Shown here in pieces: positions 31,540 through 42,782 of a stretch of DNA of 64,000 nucleotides (within the stretch, counting starts at the first letter, position 1; each line of letters starts with the position of its first letter). Source of the DNA: Fistulifera solaris (lineage: Eukaryota > Bacillariophyta > Bacillariophyceae > Naviculales > Stauroneidaceae); contig AP026136.1 of assembly GCA_030295235.1 (NCBI GenBank), positions 682,001 to 746,000 on the forward strand. Direction: 5' to 3'. The notes beneath the pieces are model-generated. The model made no database searches. It was not told the DNA's origin and saw only the letters and a program-made list of their open reading frames with translations. The position numbers were made by a program, and so were the translations under genes.

Positions 31540-32935
31540 TTAAAGAGCAGACAACATATCCTCGACCTTCTTGCCCTTGTTGTCAACGACTTCGAAAGAA
31601 AGGGGAAGGAAATAGTCGGACATGCCCGGGGAGTGTTGATCTGGACACCTCCCAAAACAGCAATCTTGCCATCCTTGACATTGCCGCATCCAACTTTAAC
31701 AATCTTGTCAATAAACTCTTTCTGAGCATCGTAGATTGCGTAAGGAAGTTCGACCATCTTTTCGGGGGCCTTATCGAGACGGGCGGCATGGGGAAGAAGC
31801 AAGCTTCCAACGAAGGACTGGCCAGCATCGAGAGGTTCCGTGGGAGGGGCCGCCTTCTCGGTGCTTCCAGAAAGAACTCCAGCAACATATCCCGAAGCCG
31901 CAACGGCAGAACCACAGCAAGCACCTCCGTTGGCACGGCCGACACGCTCCACCGTTCCAACGTTTCCTTTCGAGTCCACACCGACGTGAGGGGCGAAAAC
32001 AACAACGCAGTTTCCTCCATCAGGAATGTGCGACGCCATGGCACCAAAACCTGTTACGCCTGCCATCTACGGTTTGGGGAGTAATCGAAGCGGGTAAAGA
32101 AAAATTCGAGCAGATGGTGAGAATCTCATGGACGACAGACTACACGATAAGACAGTGCAGACCCAATTGAAACTTACCGGAAAGCCAGCCAAGCCTCCCA
32201 TGTTAAAGGTGGGACCAAAAACTTCCGCAAAGTCCTTTTCATTGACACGGCTGAGCTCGTCGACGCAGAACGAAGTGGCGATGAGAGTGTTGGAGGTGGT
32301 AAATCCGTGCTTCTTGAGCGAGCTAGCGACAGAGTTGACCAAATCTTTACTTTTCATGGCACCATTGAAGACACGGTCGATCTTCTTAGTAGTCTCGTTT
32401 TCCTTCTCTCCAGTGAGCTTGGTGGCGATGAGACCGATGCCGAAGGCACCGGCAGCAATACCGCCGATCTTTTTAATGTCCAAACTAGTTTGAACAACTT
32501 CCTTGGTGGCTTTGGCAGCCTTGGCGGCATTTGCGGCTTCAGGGATACCGGCTGTGGCAAGAGCGATGGTTCCGAAGGCGCCGGCAACTTTTCCCGCCGA
32601 CTGTCGCGACGAATCAAGCAAAATGAGAATCAATTTGGCATTTCTGGGTCCAACACAAAGCGACACAACGAGTATCGATCATTCATACCTTCAAGACTTT
32701 CTTCATCTTGGCTCGGCGTTCGCCATTAGCCATATCTAGCGAGACATCAGCGCGTCTACAGGAAATGAACTGACATGTGAGAAAGGCATCCAATGAACTA
32801 CGATCAAACTTGCGACAATGAGAAAGTAGTCTCTTTAATTCGAGAACAAAACACTTACCCGACAGCATGTTGCGTGGGAGCGAAAGCAGAGGAAGTAGCG
32901 GTGAGACCGATGAGAAGAACAGCAGAAAGCTTCAT
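31540..32935 (-). CDS. LCIB/theta-type carbonic anhydrase with a diatom plastid-targeting leader
   Basis: LCIB-family (CGHR-domain, theta) enzymes interconvert CO2 and bicarbonate in algal plastids as part of the CO2-concentrating mechanism. Four exons: 32859-32935, 32689-32755, 32178-32600 and 31540-32066. The first exon codes for a signal peptide ending SSAFAP, the diatom plastid motif with Phe at +1. Family blocks are TSFCVDELSR, the block from GPTFNMGGLAGFP across the last intron to MAGVTGFGAMASHIPDGG, and FAPHVGVDSKGNVG with GACCGSA. They supply the expected Cys, His and Cys zinc ligands. The final 30 codons are reached only if the C4/G4 run at 31628-31631 is one base longer; that frame reads PPGMSDYFLPLSFEVVDNKG and ends LSAL. 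A long Ala/Lys-rich helix lies between leader and core. Activity is inferred from conserved ligands. Confidence 0.85.
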
Positions 32936-34343
32936 GGTTGTTTGTTGGCTATCATAAATGGTGAGGAACACAAAATAATAATAATATGCTCTTCACTTGT
33001 TGCAATGCAAAAGGTACGTAAAGTTGCGTGTCGTCGGATAACATTCGTCGTGGGCCAGCTATCTTTGTCGTCAGTATTGCTCCAAAAGTAGATTACCGGT
33101 TCTGATTTCGCTTGCTGTCCGCTTCGAAATGCAGCGTTGGCGGAGTGAAGGACGCCATCTGTATGAAATAAATAGTAGTGGGAGTAAGCCTGTTTTTGAC
33201 CTCGTAGCCGCTCGTGGCGAACAATACAAATTGAAATTTACATACGTCAGTCTATCAAGTCCAAAATCAATGGTTCTTTTTTCGGGCAGGCGACACATAA
33301 CACCCAACGGACAAGATCAAAAGTAGCCTTTAACCTTACTTGCTTTGAAACAAAATTCTCAGATGCATCCTGCTCCTTCCCAAGGGATTTGTGTCTTTTC
33401 ATGGGTAGAAAAATTTAAAGCAAATCCAATACTTGTCTTTAATGATGCCAGTATCAAATTTATTTGAGATATCGCTGTCCTTCTTTGTAGATTTGACTTC
33501 TGGCTAAACGTTGCACGACTGTATTCAGTCTTGAATTGTTAATGGTCGGAACTAAAACTGTGTCTATTTGAACTCCGTACGTTTTGCCAATATGGTAAAC
33601 TTCATCTGATCGCTATCACGATGCAGTAACCATCAGTAGTAGCATCTATGCACGTCTTGGTGTTCCATGTCGATAATTCGTGTGAAACTACGTTTCGAAT
33701 CATTATAGAAAACCTAAGTATTGGTTTGACGCCGCAACGACATTTTATCAGTCATGAGTCATGTTTTAGTCAAGCCAGATTGCTGTGCAGCCTCCGTTAG
33801 TTTTTTGCAAATAAATAAGCAGCGAAGCTACCTTTGACGCTTTAGCTATTCTATTATTGGCTTCAGTAGCATTTTCAATGTCCGTCTTGGTGTTTCATGT
33901 CGATCATTCGCGTGAAATTACGTTTTTCCGAATCACTATCGAGCCAAGGGTTCGTTTTTCGCTAGCACGACTGCATTTCAGTCATGAGGCATGAATCATG
34001 ATTTTGCCGAGCTAGACTGCCCAAAATTTACTTGTACTAAGATCTTTATTTTTATTCCGAGCTTTCTATATTAGATTATAGTGAGCCATATTATTTCTTC
34101 ATCACGATGCACGATTCATGCCTTTCTTTTTAGAGATGGGCAAAAATAAGAGCCTTTAGTGAAAGCCGCGCGATTGAGACGCGCGCACGCTTCAATCGTT
34201 ATTTTTTCATCACCGCGAAAAAATTGCTTCCATCCGCTTTTTCACCTCATGCACCAAGCGAAGGAAAGACTTTTATCTTCTCGTTACAACAACAGAGACA
34301 TCATCCAATCTTTGGAATATATTTTCTTTGAATATCACATAAT
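32936..34343. other. Intergenic region containing a diverged tandem duplication
   Basis: About 1.4 kb. No gene recognised. The central part holds two copies of a roughly 230-bp unit, described separately. The rest is AT-rich, with short AATCATGATT-type words. Confidence 0.45.
33654..34030. repeat. Diverged ~230-bp tandem duplication
   Basis: GTCTTGGTGTTCCATGTCGA at 33654 recurs with scattered changes at 33884, 230 bp later. The match continues through the TTACGTTT and CGAATCA words to a module near 33736-33790 and 33964-34020, reading CATTT(T/C)AGTCATGA(G)..CATG and then GCCAGA/GCTAGACTGC. The later module belongs to a family also seen near 41.7-42.0 kb and, inverted, near 57.4-57.6 kb. It carries no open frame. 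Confidence 0.6.
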
Positions 34344-35282
34344 ATGCATGAACCTTTAATTGGAGTTTTAGCCTTACAAGGCGCTTTCGAAGAACATCAA
34401 AAGTGCTTGGAGGCTGTTGGCTGTCGAACACGTCAGGTGAGTTCTTTCAAAAGGTTGTTCCACAAAATTTAAGTCAATGAAAACTGACTTGTTTTCTTTT
34501 GATCGCTATAGGTGCGCGTACCAGAGGATTTGAAGGACTTAGATGGGATTGTATTACCAGGGGGTGAGTCGACGGCCATGGGTTTGATCGGCACAGCCAC
34601 CAAGACCAGTGAGGGAGAAACAATGTGGGAGTGCCTGCAGAAATTTTCCAAAAACAAACCAACGTGGGGGACATGCGCTGGAATGATTTTGTTAGCCGAA
34701 AAATGCATCGGTACTTCAGCAGTCATCGAAGATGGGCAGTCGTTGATCGGTGGTGTCGATATTTGTGTGTGTCGTAATTATTTCGGATCGCAGATATCGT
34801 CCTTTGAAATGGCCACACCCCCTCCACCAGGGATAAGTGGTAGTCACGATTACCCTGGTGTGTTTATTCGAGCTCCAGCAATTTTGTCGGCTGGTCCGTC
34901 GGTGGAAGTATTGGGTACTGTTTCGGCAACTCCCTGTAGACACGCGGCGGTTACGCTTCAAGAGCTGGAGAAAAAGGTAATGGCGGGGGAGAACGTGGTA
35001 AAAATGAGCGTTGTGGACGCGTTGGAACGAAAGTCGTCACAAGAAGTGGATTATATTGTAGTGGTAAAGCCGTCTGCCGAAAATGCGGAAGAAAAGAAAG
35101 AATCGGATGAGACAAGACCTAGCATCGTTCTACCCGGTGCAGCGGACGGTACCAATGCCCGCGAAGTCATTTGCGCTGCACGGAAAGGACATTTGTTATG
35201 TACTGCCTTTCATCCTGAGCTTACGGAAGATAAGCGATGGCATGAGTATTTTGTGCAGATGGTCAAGCAAGCCACGTTGTGA
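34344..35282 (+). CDS. PDXT: PdxT/SNO glutaminase subunit of pyridoxal 5'-phosphate synthase
   Basis: Class-I glutamine amidotransferase that supplies ammonia to PdxS/SNZ for de novo vitamin B6 synthesis. Exon 1 is 34344-34436 (MHEPLIGVLALQGAFEEHQK), the intron 34437-34511 (75 nt) and exon 2 34512-35282, for 287 residues. Conserved parts are LALQGAFEEH, LPGGESTAMG, GTCAGMILLA with the nucleophile Cys, and FHPELTED with the catalytic His and Glu. Compared with bacterial PdxT (about 190-200 residues) it carries extra segments between the Cys and His/Glu motifs, as in plant and fungal homologues, here Glu/Lys-rich. A second ATG 4 nt downstream reads out of frame and stops at once. No targeting peptide, so probably cytosolic. 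The PdxS partner is not in this window. Confidence 0.92.
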
Positions 35283-35371
35283 CTCCGAAAATTGCGTTTG
35301 GTGCATATAACCTAAGTCTAACGTCTAAAATCTGTGTTCTACTTTTAAAATTTATTATTTTGCAGAAAAAT

Positions 35372-38300
35372 TCAGAATCGTCGATTCAACCGCTGCTCAG
35401 CATCGTACCGACGCCTCGAAGCGCTATCACCTAACACCTCGTAGGCCAATTTGACGCGTCGAAATTGTTCGACTGCGCCTTCTTCGCTGTTCTTGTCGGG
35501 ATGGTATTTCAGCGCGAGTTTACGGAATGCTTTCTTGATCTCATCGTCACTTGCATTGACATTGACATTCAACACTTGATAATGGGAAGGCGAGGGAGGA
35601 GGCCGAGAACTCGTTCCTGATGAGTTGGATTGATTGCGACCATTTTGATGTCGGTTTTGGTCTCGAGGTGTCCCTTGTTGTTGCCAAGGTTTCCCTTTAC
35701 TCTGTCCTGCACGAGGTCCTCTAGAATTGAAACTGTCCCATCGGCGAGAGTTGTCATTCTGATACCATTCGTCTCGTCGTTGTTGAGCATTAGAGCCCGA
35801 GTGCTGCCAATGTCTTGCCCCTCCATTCGCTGGAAATGTATCCTGCCACCGAGTACGATCGCGTCGACGCTCAGCATCCTCTCTCGCGGCAGCATCTGCT
35901 TGCCTTTTCGCCTTATAAACGTCATCCAATTCTTTTTGAACTTGAGTAAAATCGGTTTCGGTTACGTCTCGAGGCCCATCAAAAAGGCAGGGAGTAACAA
36001 AATCAGTCGATGAAATTGGTTTCCCTCGCACCTCATTTACCATGTCCACATAGCGTTTATATTCGGAAATAGCTTCTTGGTAGCGCTGTAAGCGCATATA
36101 GCAACGTGCGCGTCTCAACATGGCTTTCATGTATCGTGTGTGAATCCTTATCGCTTTGGTACAATCCTCAATGGCTTCGGGGAAACGATTCAGTGCCATG
36201 AGACATGCCGCGCGATTGCAGTGCAACACGGCGTGTAAGCGGCCTCCAGCGTCGTCATCGCTAGGCCCATTGTGCAGTCCCCTGGGTAAATCTTCCTTGT
36301 CAATAAGCAAACATGAAGCGTACTGAATGGCAGCCGCTTCAAAGTCCCCTGCGCGGAATAACTCGTCACCTCGTTCTCGAAAAGCTTTAGTGCGATCTAA
36401 TTTACTCCGCTCAGTCTTCAATAATGATTGCAGGTTCTGAAGAACAGATGAGTTACGGGAGCAGACTGTATGTCTTATCGAATCCTCCATAGATCGCAAG
36501 GCACAGTCGGCCGCCGGGTACCTTTCTTCCAACCTTAGCGCACGCAAGTAGTAGGGAAGTACCGAAGAAGGCATTCTCAGGACAGCCTCGGCAACAGCTC
36601 TAGAACTCAGCTTTAATTCAGCTGTAAGCGCATCCTCCTCTCTACTCTCGCCAAAGAAGCCGGGCAGAAGAATGTTGATTGGTGGTATGTTAGGGAATGG
36701 ATTTTGTGGCAGAAGATTATCTTCATAGATGCATTCCAATTTTGCGTTGTTCGCAGCCAGCCTCTCGCAAAAACCAGCGATCTCTCGCCAGCGTTTCAAA
36801 AAAGCGAGAAGATTCACTTTGCTTCCCATGAGTTTTTCGGAAGCGGTCGCATAAGAAAGGGCAATGTTGACATGGCCCAAGGTTTCAATCACAAGATTCT
36901 TGTCGGAACTGCGAGTCATCGTTCTACTAATGCAGGCGGAAATTTTCTCACAAAGATGGTCAAGCCGTCTGACATCAGTTTGGCCAAGGGCGGCTTCGGT
37001 TGACATCTGCTTCAACAAGGTGAGGTTCTGGGCGTGTGAGCTACTCGTATGGTACTTCTCGCTGAAACGCGATGCCTCCTCTGACGTGTTGATTGCATCT
37101 TGAAAAGCGTCTATTGATAGCGAGCATTCGCCTCGCTTTAACAACGCTCTAGCACGCCGGATGTGAACTTTGATTTTGAGAAGCAATCCGCTATCACTAG
37201 AGAATGGGACGTGTGGTGCTGGTGATGAAATACTCATCAGTGCTATATCACAATCGTTCACGGCGGCATGGGCTGCTCCAATCATGAGTAAACAAGCGGC
37301 TCGATTGGATAGAAGAATAGCCAGAACATCGTTTGGTAACACAAATGAGGCTTCTTGGTAAAGCTTAACAGCTTCAGTGTACAGTCGAATGGAAGCGAAA
37401 TAGTCCCCGGACATGTAAGCCGACTTTCCCAACTCGCGTTTCACTCCTATAAGAGACATGTAGTGCGATGACTTTGTTGGCAATTCCGGAATAGTTTGCT
37501 CATCCGGTGAATCAAATTCTGCCGGACCACCCTCTACAGACGGCGTGGAATCCCGCGAGGCGCTAAGCGAAGAATTTCTCGCATCATCCTTCGAACTATT
37601 GGCGCGCAAAGTTCTCGCAGATGAGCGACGAGACCCCGCAGTACGAGAATTGAAAGCGCTTCTTCCCACTTTCAGAACCTAACGTAAACACAATAGGTTG
37701 CGAGTCTGTGGGCTTTGCGGTAAATGGTGTCTGTTGCATCGAAATGTCGGACGGCGACGGTTGCTGGGGAATCCCATTCCAGTTCTGGGGGCTATCAACA
37801 TCCATTGGAGAGAGAAATGGCGAACGAGCCTGCGCAGCCGCCGAAGCAAATGTAATGTTAGCACCAGGAGTAGAAACCGTCGGATGGTTCGCCTGAAACA
37901 ATGGCGTATCATCTGTACTAGTGGGAATGGAAAATGTTTGGGACGTGCCAAAGGTAAATGGCTTTTGTTGCCGGCTGGGCTTGTGCAAGCGTTTTCGGTT
38001 GCGAGTGCTGTTCAGATTCAAATGAAAATCAACTTGCGGTAAAGCAGATGACCCCGATGGCAATGCTGTTTCCGAATTGAGATTAAAAATCGAAGCACTG
38101 GGCAAGGCGTTACGTTGTTCAGGTTTCGCTGTCCCGAAAGTAAAAGACTGGTTTCCATTTGCAGATGCCCCGAAAGGATTCACAAATTCAGGAACATTCG
38201 TTTCTGGACTGTATTTTCGTCGATGTTTACCCGCTCCCGTTTTGAATGTCGCCTCTGGCCTATTAATGTCTGACGCGTTGTTTGTCGTCTGAAAGGATGG

Positions 38301-39577
38301 TTTTGGTGTTTTAAGGTCAGTTTCGCGCATACTAGACGAAAACGAACCAAAAACTGGGAACGGCATATTGAGCGGAGCCGGCTCAGGTCTTATCTCAGTT
38401 TTCCATAGATTAGGTTCAGAATTAGTCGCGCTTGCACCGGGGCTTGGATCGGCATCTGGGTGATTGCGCATTGGAGACTCTGAGCGATTGCGAGCACGAA
38501 TGGGAGGCCGCACAGTTGTGACGTCATCTGTTGTGTCTGTCGTGCTGCAGCTCGCTGTTAATGGTTGATGCATTGCCTCTTCATTCTCCGTTCTCCTTCC
38601 CACCGGCGTCCTGCTGCGAGAGCGTGAAGCACCAAAACCTCCAGTTTCACTTCTTACTGTAACGTGTGGTGACCGTGCAGGTGACGCCGCCCGAAATTCG
38701 CACGGACTTGATTCTTCTTGCAATCCAGGTCTTGGAGAAGATGTTCGAGATGGAGGTCTAGGAGAAGATGCCCGAGATGGAGGCTGGAACGATGTGTCAA
38801 TCCCATCGTCGCTGTTCGGTTTCCCATGCGTTCGAGTCCCCGTAGCATTATCACCAACTGGAGTCTTGTCGCGTAGATGTGTAGACTCCGGCAGTTGGCT
38901 ACGCTGCAAAGCATGCGGTGAGCGAGAAGCAGCTCGCAATTCACGTGAGTCGTCCAATTCTTGCAGTCCAGGCCTCGGTGATGCGGTGCGCGATGGTGCC
39001 TGTCTCGTTATTTTGGGGCTTTGCTCACCGGACAGAGGGTCGACAATGGTAGGCGACCGACGGCCAAGATTCATTGAGAATTGTTCTTCCCCTACGTTTT
39101 TATTTCCATGTAGACCGTTGGTATTGATTGGCGACACATTGCTCTGCTTCCCAACACTATGCATTGGGGATTTCGATCGGAGATTCTCTGTAATTCCATT
39201 GCTGTTATTATATGTGGAAGCTTTGAAAGGCGATCTACCGGTCCCGTTTGTCATGATAAAAGCACCGTCCGTATTACTGATCGCTCGTGTGGTCAGCGGG
39301 ACGACGGGAGAAGCTGATGGGTTGTCAATGGATCCTCGAACATCGCGACTCGGAGTCTGCTTTTTGTCTCTGCCTCATGACTCCCAGAGCGATGATTCTG
39401 CTCGAGATGTAACTGCTGAAACTGCATTGCTAGCTGCTTGTAGGCAGACTTATTCATGTCAACACCGAGTTTTTCCCGTAGCGCGTCCGCAAGCAGGTCG
39501 ATCCGTTCATCATCTGTTTGATGGTTCGTCAAGCGGATTGATTCCATGAGGGAGCATAAGTCGTTTCCTTCCGCCAT
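35372..39577 (-). CDS. TPR-DnaJ co-chaperone with FG-like disordered N-terminal half
   Basis: Hsp70 co-chaperone of the combined TPR plus C-terminal J-domain type (DNAJC7 / plant TPR15-16). The J domain is at the end: [20 protein letters not shown], then KYHPDKN with the essential HPD. Two TPR blocks precede it: one near 37.0-37.5 kb ([29 protein letters not shown]) and one near 36.0-36.4 kb ([34 protein letters not shown]). The N-terminal 700 residues are Ser/Pro-rich with SSPRPPSR repeats and scattered FTFG or VFGSF words, as in plant relatives. The start is [13 protein letters not shown] at 39577. Two one-base shifts, at the T5 run 39361-39365 and the TTT at 37670-37672, divide the frame into three. 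Conserved context continues across both, so one gene of about 1,400 residues without introns is inferred; a separate TPR-J gene starting near 37669 is the alternative. Confidence 0.78.
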
Positions 39578-40069
39578 TTTCTCCCCAACTTGCTCTATCC
39601 TCTATATCAACTGAACAAATAAAGTGATCTTTTTAAAAGTGAGGTGCAAAAGACGCCACTTTAAGTGGCAAAGGTTACTCGACTGTATATCGACCCTTTT
39701 GCTTGACGAGAGCTGTTCGATAAAGCAAGGTTTTTGGAGCTGCGCTTTCACGTCTGTTGTCTGCAGTACGAAATTCCTATGTCTGAAAACCGGGACAAAA
39801 TGAATGGTACTCTTCGTTAAATGAGACAAATTGTTGCTTTCCATTAAAATTAAGTTTAGAACGTCCTTTCATTGTATTTAATGATATTTTAATCCGTTAA
39901 CGCCCTAACAGGTAATAAGATGTTTTTTATCTACATTCCCTTCTTTCTCACTCTCCTACCTTGTACGAAAAAAAGTTTTCTGGTGATGGTGCTCACAAAC
40001 GAAAACGAAGTACAACTACCTCCTTCAAAAACTTTTCACCTTCCACGACACTATTATAGAATTGTAAGG
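39578..40069. other. Divergent intergenic region
   Basis: About 490 bp between the TPR-DnaJ start and the aldehyde dehydrogenase. The plus frame of the latter is open from an ATG at 39920, so part of this may be coding if that start is used. No other feature. Confidence 0.35.
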
Positions 40070-41612
40070 ATGTTTCAGACCGTCGCTCGAACAGGACGAA
40101 AATTGATTTCCCGCCGACGTCTATTACCAGCTCTTTCGGCTTCCATCGACAATAACTTCAAAGCATCGGCGTTTCCACAACAGTTCTCGTTCCTCCTCCA
40201 TTATCATCAAAAAAGAATGGTGCAAGGTGTCACAATCGCAAACAATTGCATCGTCAATACGAACCCAGCCAACGGGGAAATCATCAGCCGGGTGCCATGT
40301 ACCACGAAAGAAGAATTAGAAAGAACATTGTCGGCGTCCTGTGGCGCGCAGCCGCAATGGGCCGCCACTTCTTTGACGGATCGTATCCGATTACTCCGCA
40401 AAGGACTCGAAGCCATTGCCGCCAAGAAAGATGCATTCGTTGATATGATCGTTCAGGAAATGGGAAAACCAATAACAGAAGCCCGAGTGGAAGTGGAAGG
40501 ATCCGTGAGTCGTGACGAGTATTTTAGAGTGCTACAAGATGCTTTGGAACCTAAGAAACGAGGCAAAAACTGTCAAGTGGTTCGACAACCCTTAGGAGTT
40601 GTCGCTATCTTAAGTCCCTGGAACTTTCCTGTCGACGAAATACTGTTACTGGCTTTGCCTGCCCTCGCCTCTGGCAATGCCGTTCTAGTGAAGCCGTCAG
40701 AAGTTACGCCAGAGACGGGTGCCATGGTTGTGGAAGCCTTGTCCTCTGTTTTACCACCGTATGTTGTGCAGCTTGCGCAAGGCGATGGAAAAATTGGGTC
40801 GCAAATCGTGGCACATCCGCTGGTTTCCATGGTGGCAATGACGGGGAGCTCATCGACCGGAAAGAAAATACTGCAGACATGTGCCGCCTCACCCACTATC
40901 AAGCGCTTAGTACTTGAGTTGGGAGGTAAAGATCCGATGGTCGTTTTTGATGATGCTGATTTGGAGCAAGCTGCCTCGGATGCCGTCACTTATTCGTTGA
41001 GTAACACAGGGCAGGTATGCTGCTCAATCGAGCGCGTGTATGTGGCACTGAGTATTTACGAGGACTTTTGCGAGCGCGTTGTTGGCCATGCCGAAACTTT
41101 CAAAGTAGGCGATGGGCGCGATCCAACGGTCAAAGTAGGGCCCATGGTGTCATCTATTCAGCTCGAAATTGTCAAGGAGCATGTCAAGGATGCTGTAGAG
41201 AAAGGTGCAAAATTACTTTACCAAAGTCCACAAATGACGGAAGGTACCTTTCATCCGGTTACTGTTCTTTCCAGAGGTGACAGACCAGATGAAAGTATAC
41301 AGGGAGGAGACGTTTGGTCCCATCGTATCATTGATACCTTTTGATGGCACCGAATCGAGTGCGACTAGACTAGCCAACGATAGTCAATATGGATTGGCTA
41401 GTTCTGTCTACACGAAAGATCTTGTGAAGGCTGAGCGAGTTGCGAACTCAATCCACGCAGGTCAAGTTGGAATCAACTGCTATAGCATTGAGAACATGGA
41501 TGTAGGTTGTCCCTGGGTTGGGCACAAGCAGTCGGGCTACGGATACCATTCCGGCCCTGAGGGGTTTCAGCAATTTTCGGTGCCCAAGTCGATTGTGTTT
41601 AACCCGAAATAA
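40070..41612 (+). CDS. Aldehyde dehydrogenase, succinate-semialdehyde-type, probably mitochondrial
   Basis: NAD(P)-dependent oxidation of an aldehyde to its acid. Motifs in order: NPANGEIISRVP, VAILSPWNFP, KPSEVTPETG, MTGSSSTGKKI (cofactor binding), LELGGKDPMVVFDDADLE (catalytic Glu), NTGQVCCSIERVYV (catalytic Cys), YREETFGPIVSLIPF, and the C-terminal YGYHSGPEGFQQF. The chosen ATG at 40070 gives a leader rich in Arg and Ser (MFQTVARTGRKLISRRRLLP), typical of mitochondrial import. An in-frame ATG at 39920 would add 50 hydrophobic residues and is less convincing. One extra T in the TTT at 41268-41270 breaks the frame between TFHPVTVL and the family's PEVTDQM. The exact substrate is uncertain; GABA-shunt SSADH is a fair guess. 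Confidence 0.85.
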
Positions 41613-42253
41613 ATTAGTCGCTGTCTGAAAAGGCGGTTCACCAGCTGATTCCTTACGTTTGACAAGGTTTGTGAGATGCTTGTCTTGTTGGCGACTTCTC
41701 GCTTCTCGCCACGATAACATGAGTCCTGAATCATGATATTTTCCGAGCCAGACAGCTTCCAAACCTTCGCTCGTTCGCCCGGCTTATTGAACTATAGTTT
41801 TTGAACCTTCGTCTTAGCACCCTTGTAATGCACGCTTCGATTATCATCGTCATACTGTAGTCTAATCCTTGCAGAAGCGATTTCTTTCATATTTACTATA
41901 TTTCTCATGCTTAGGCGACCTTTTTCCACGACTGCATTTCAGTCATGAATCAAATGTCATTCGAGCCGGACTGCCAACTATCTAACTTCGCTCGCTGAGC
42001 AAGATTGTTGAGCTGAAATTGTATTATTTTTCCTTATGATTTGTTTAAAGATTTGCAAGGTTAGCATCCATTCTTTACTTCGAAGACGCTTAGGGATCAT
42101 CTTGTGTCAATGGTGACTTAAATCAAATGCAGTCCCGTAACACCATCGTTCCGCAATCAGTTCGGACGATCGAACACCGAACTCAAAGACTATCACGTTG
42201 CACAAACGAATCCTCGATGTACCAGCATCAAAATTGCGATCAATAATTGTATT
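41613..42253. other. Intergenic region with two copies of a dispersed repeat
   Basis: About 640 bp, no gene. Copies of the CACGACTGCATTTCAGTCAT...GAGCCGGACTGC module lie at about 41698-41752 and 41927-41985, each followed by CTTCGCTCG-type sequence. The rest is AT-rich. Confidence 0.5.
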
Positions 42254-42676
42254 ATGAGTAGCAACATTCCAAATTCGAGTAGCCCCGCTACTGGATCGAA
42301 TAGTCTTCCCGCGAGCGAGCCGAATCAAGGAAGGAGTATCGTGGCAACAGTAACTGAAACGGTCACAGCGACCCCCGCAGAAAGCGAGCAAACCGAAGTT
42401 CTTCAACTCACACTAAGGGCTCCACCTTCGGTAAGGTGGGATGAAAGCATCGTTGATAATGAAGGATTAGGACGAAAGTCATCGAAAAGATGCTGCATCT
42501 TTCACAAGCAGCGGGCGTTTGGGGAGAGTTCAACAGATTCCTCAGATGCTGAATCGGGTGATGATGGGGAAGATGGCGACGACGGCAAAGATAAGGCATC
42601 ACCCAGTAAACATCGCAAAATAGCTAGACCCAAAAAGAGTGACAATGTTCCTGATTTTCAGAGATTTCATGCATAG
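42254..42676 (+). CDS. PPP1R11: PP1 inhibitor-3 / YPI1 homologue
   Basis: Small, disordered regulator of protein phosphatase 1, also reported as an E3 ligase in animals. The frame is intact, 140 residues. The diagnostic block is [20 protein letters not shown] followed by [15 protein letters not shown] and an acidic [10 protein letters not shown] run. These correspond to the V.W...VDNE..G..SSK-CC-Y.K.R.FGESS signature and PP1-contact segment of PPP1R11/Ypi1. The N-terminal 60 residues are Ser/Thr-rich and the C-terminus is basic ([10 protein letters not shown]), suggesting nuclear location. No introns. Confidence 0.9.
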   Translation: MSSNIPNSSSPATGSNSLPASEPNQGRSIVATVTETVTATPAESEQTEVLQLTLRAPPSVRWDESIVDNEGLGRKSSKRCCIFHKQRAFGESSTDSSDAESGDDGEDGDDGKDKASPSKHRKIARPKKSDNVPDFQRFHA

Positions 42677-42782
42677 GCGGATTTTTTCATCAGAAAAGAG
42701 ATTTATTGGTAATCTATAAACCATAATCCTTACTCCCGAAGTACACGTGGGCTTAATGTGTGCAGTGCTTACATTCGACCTA

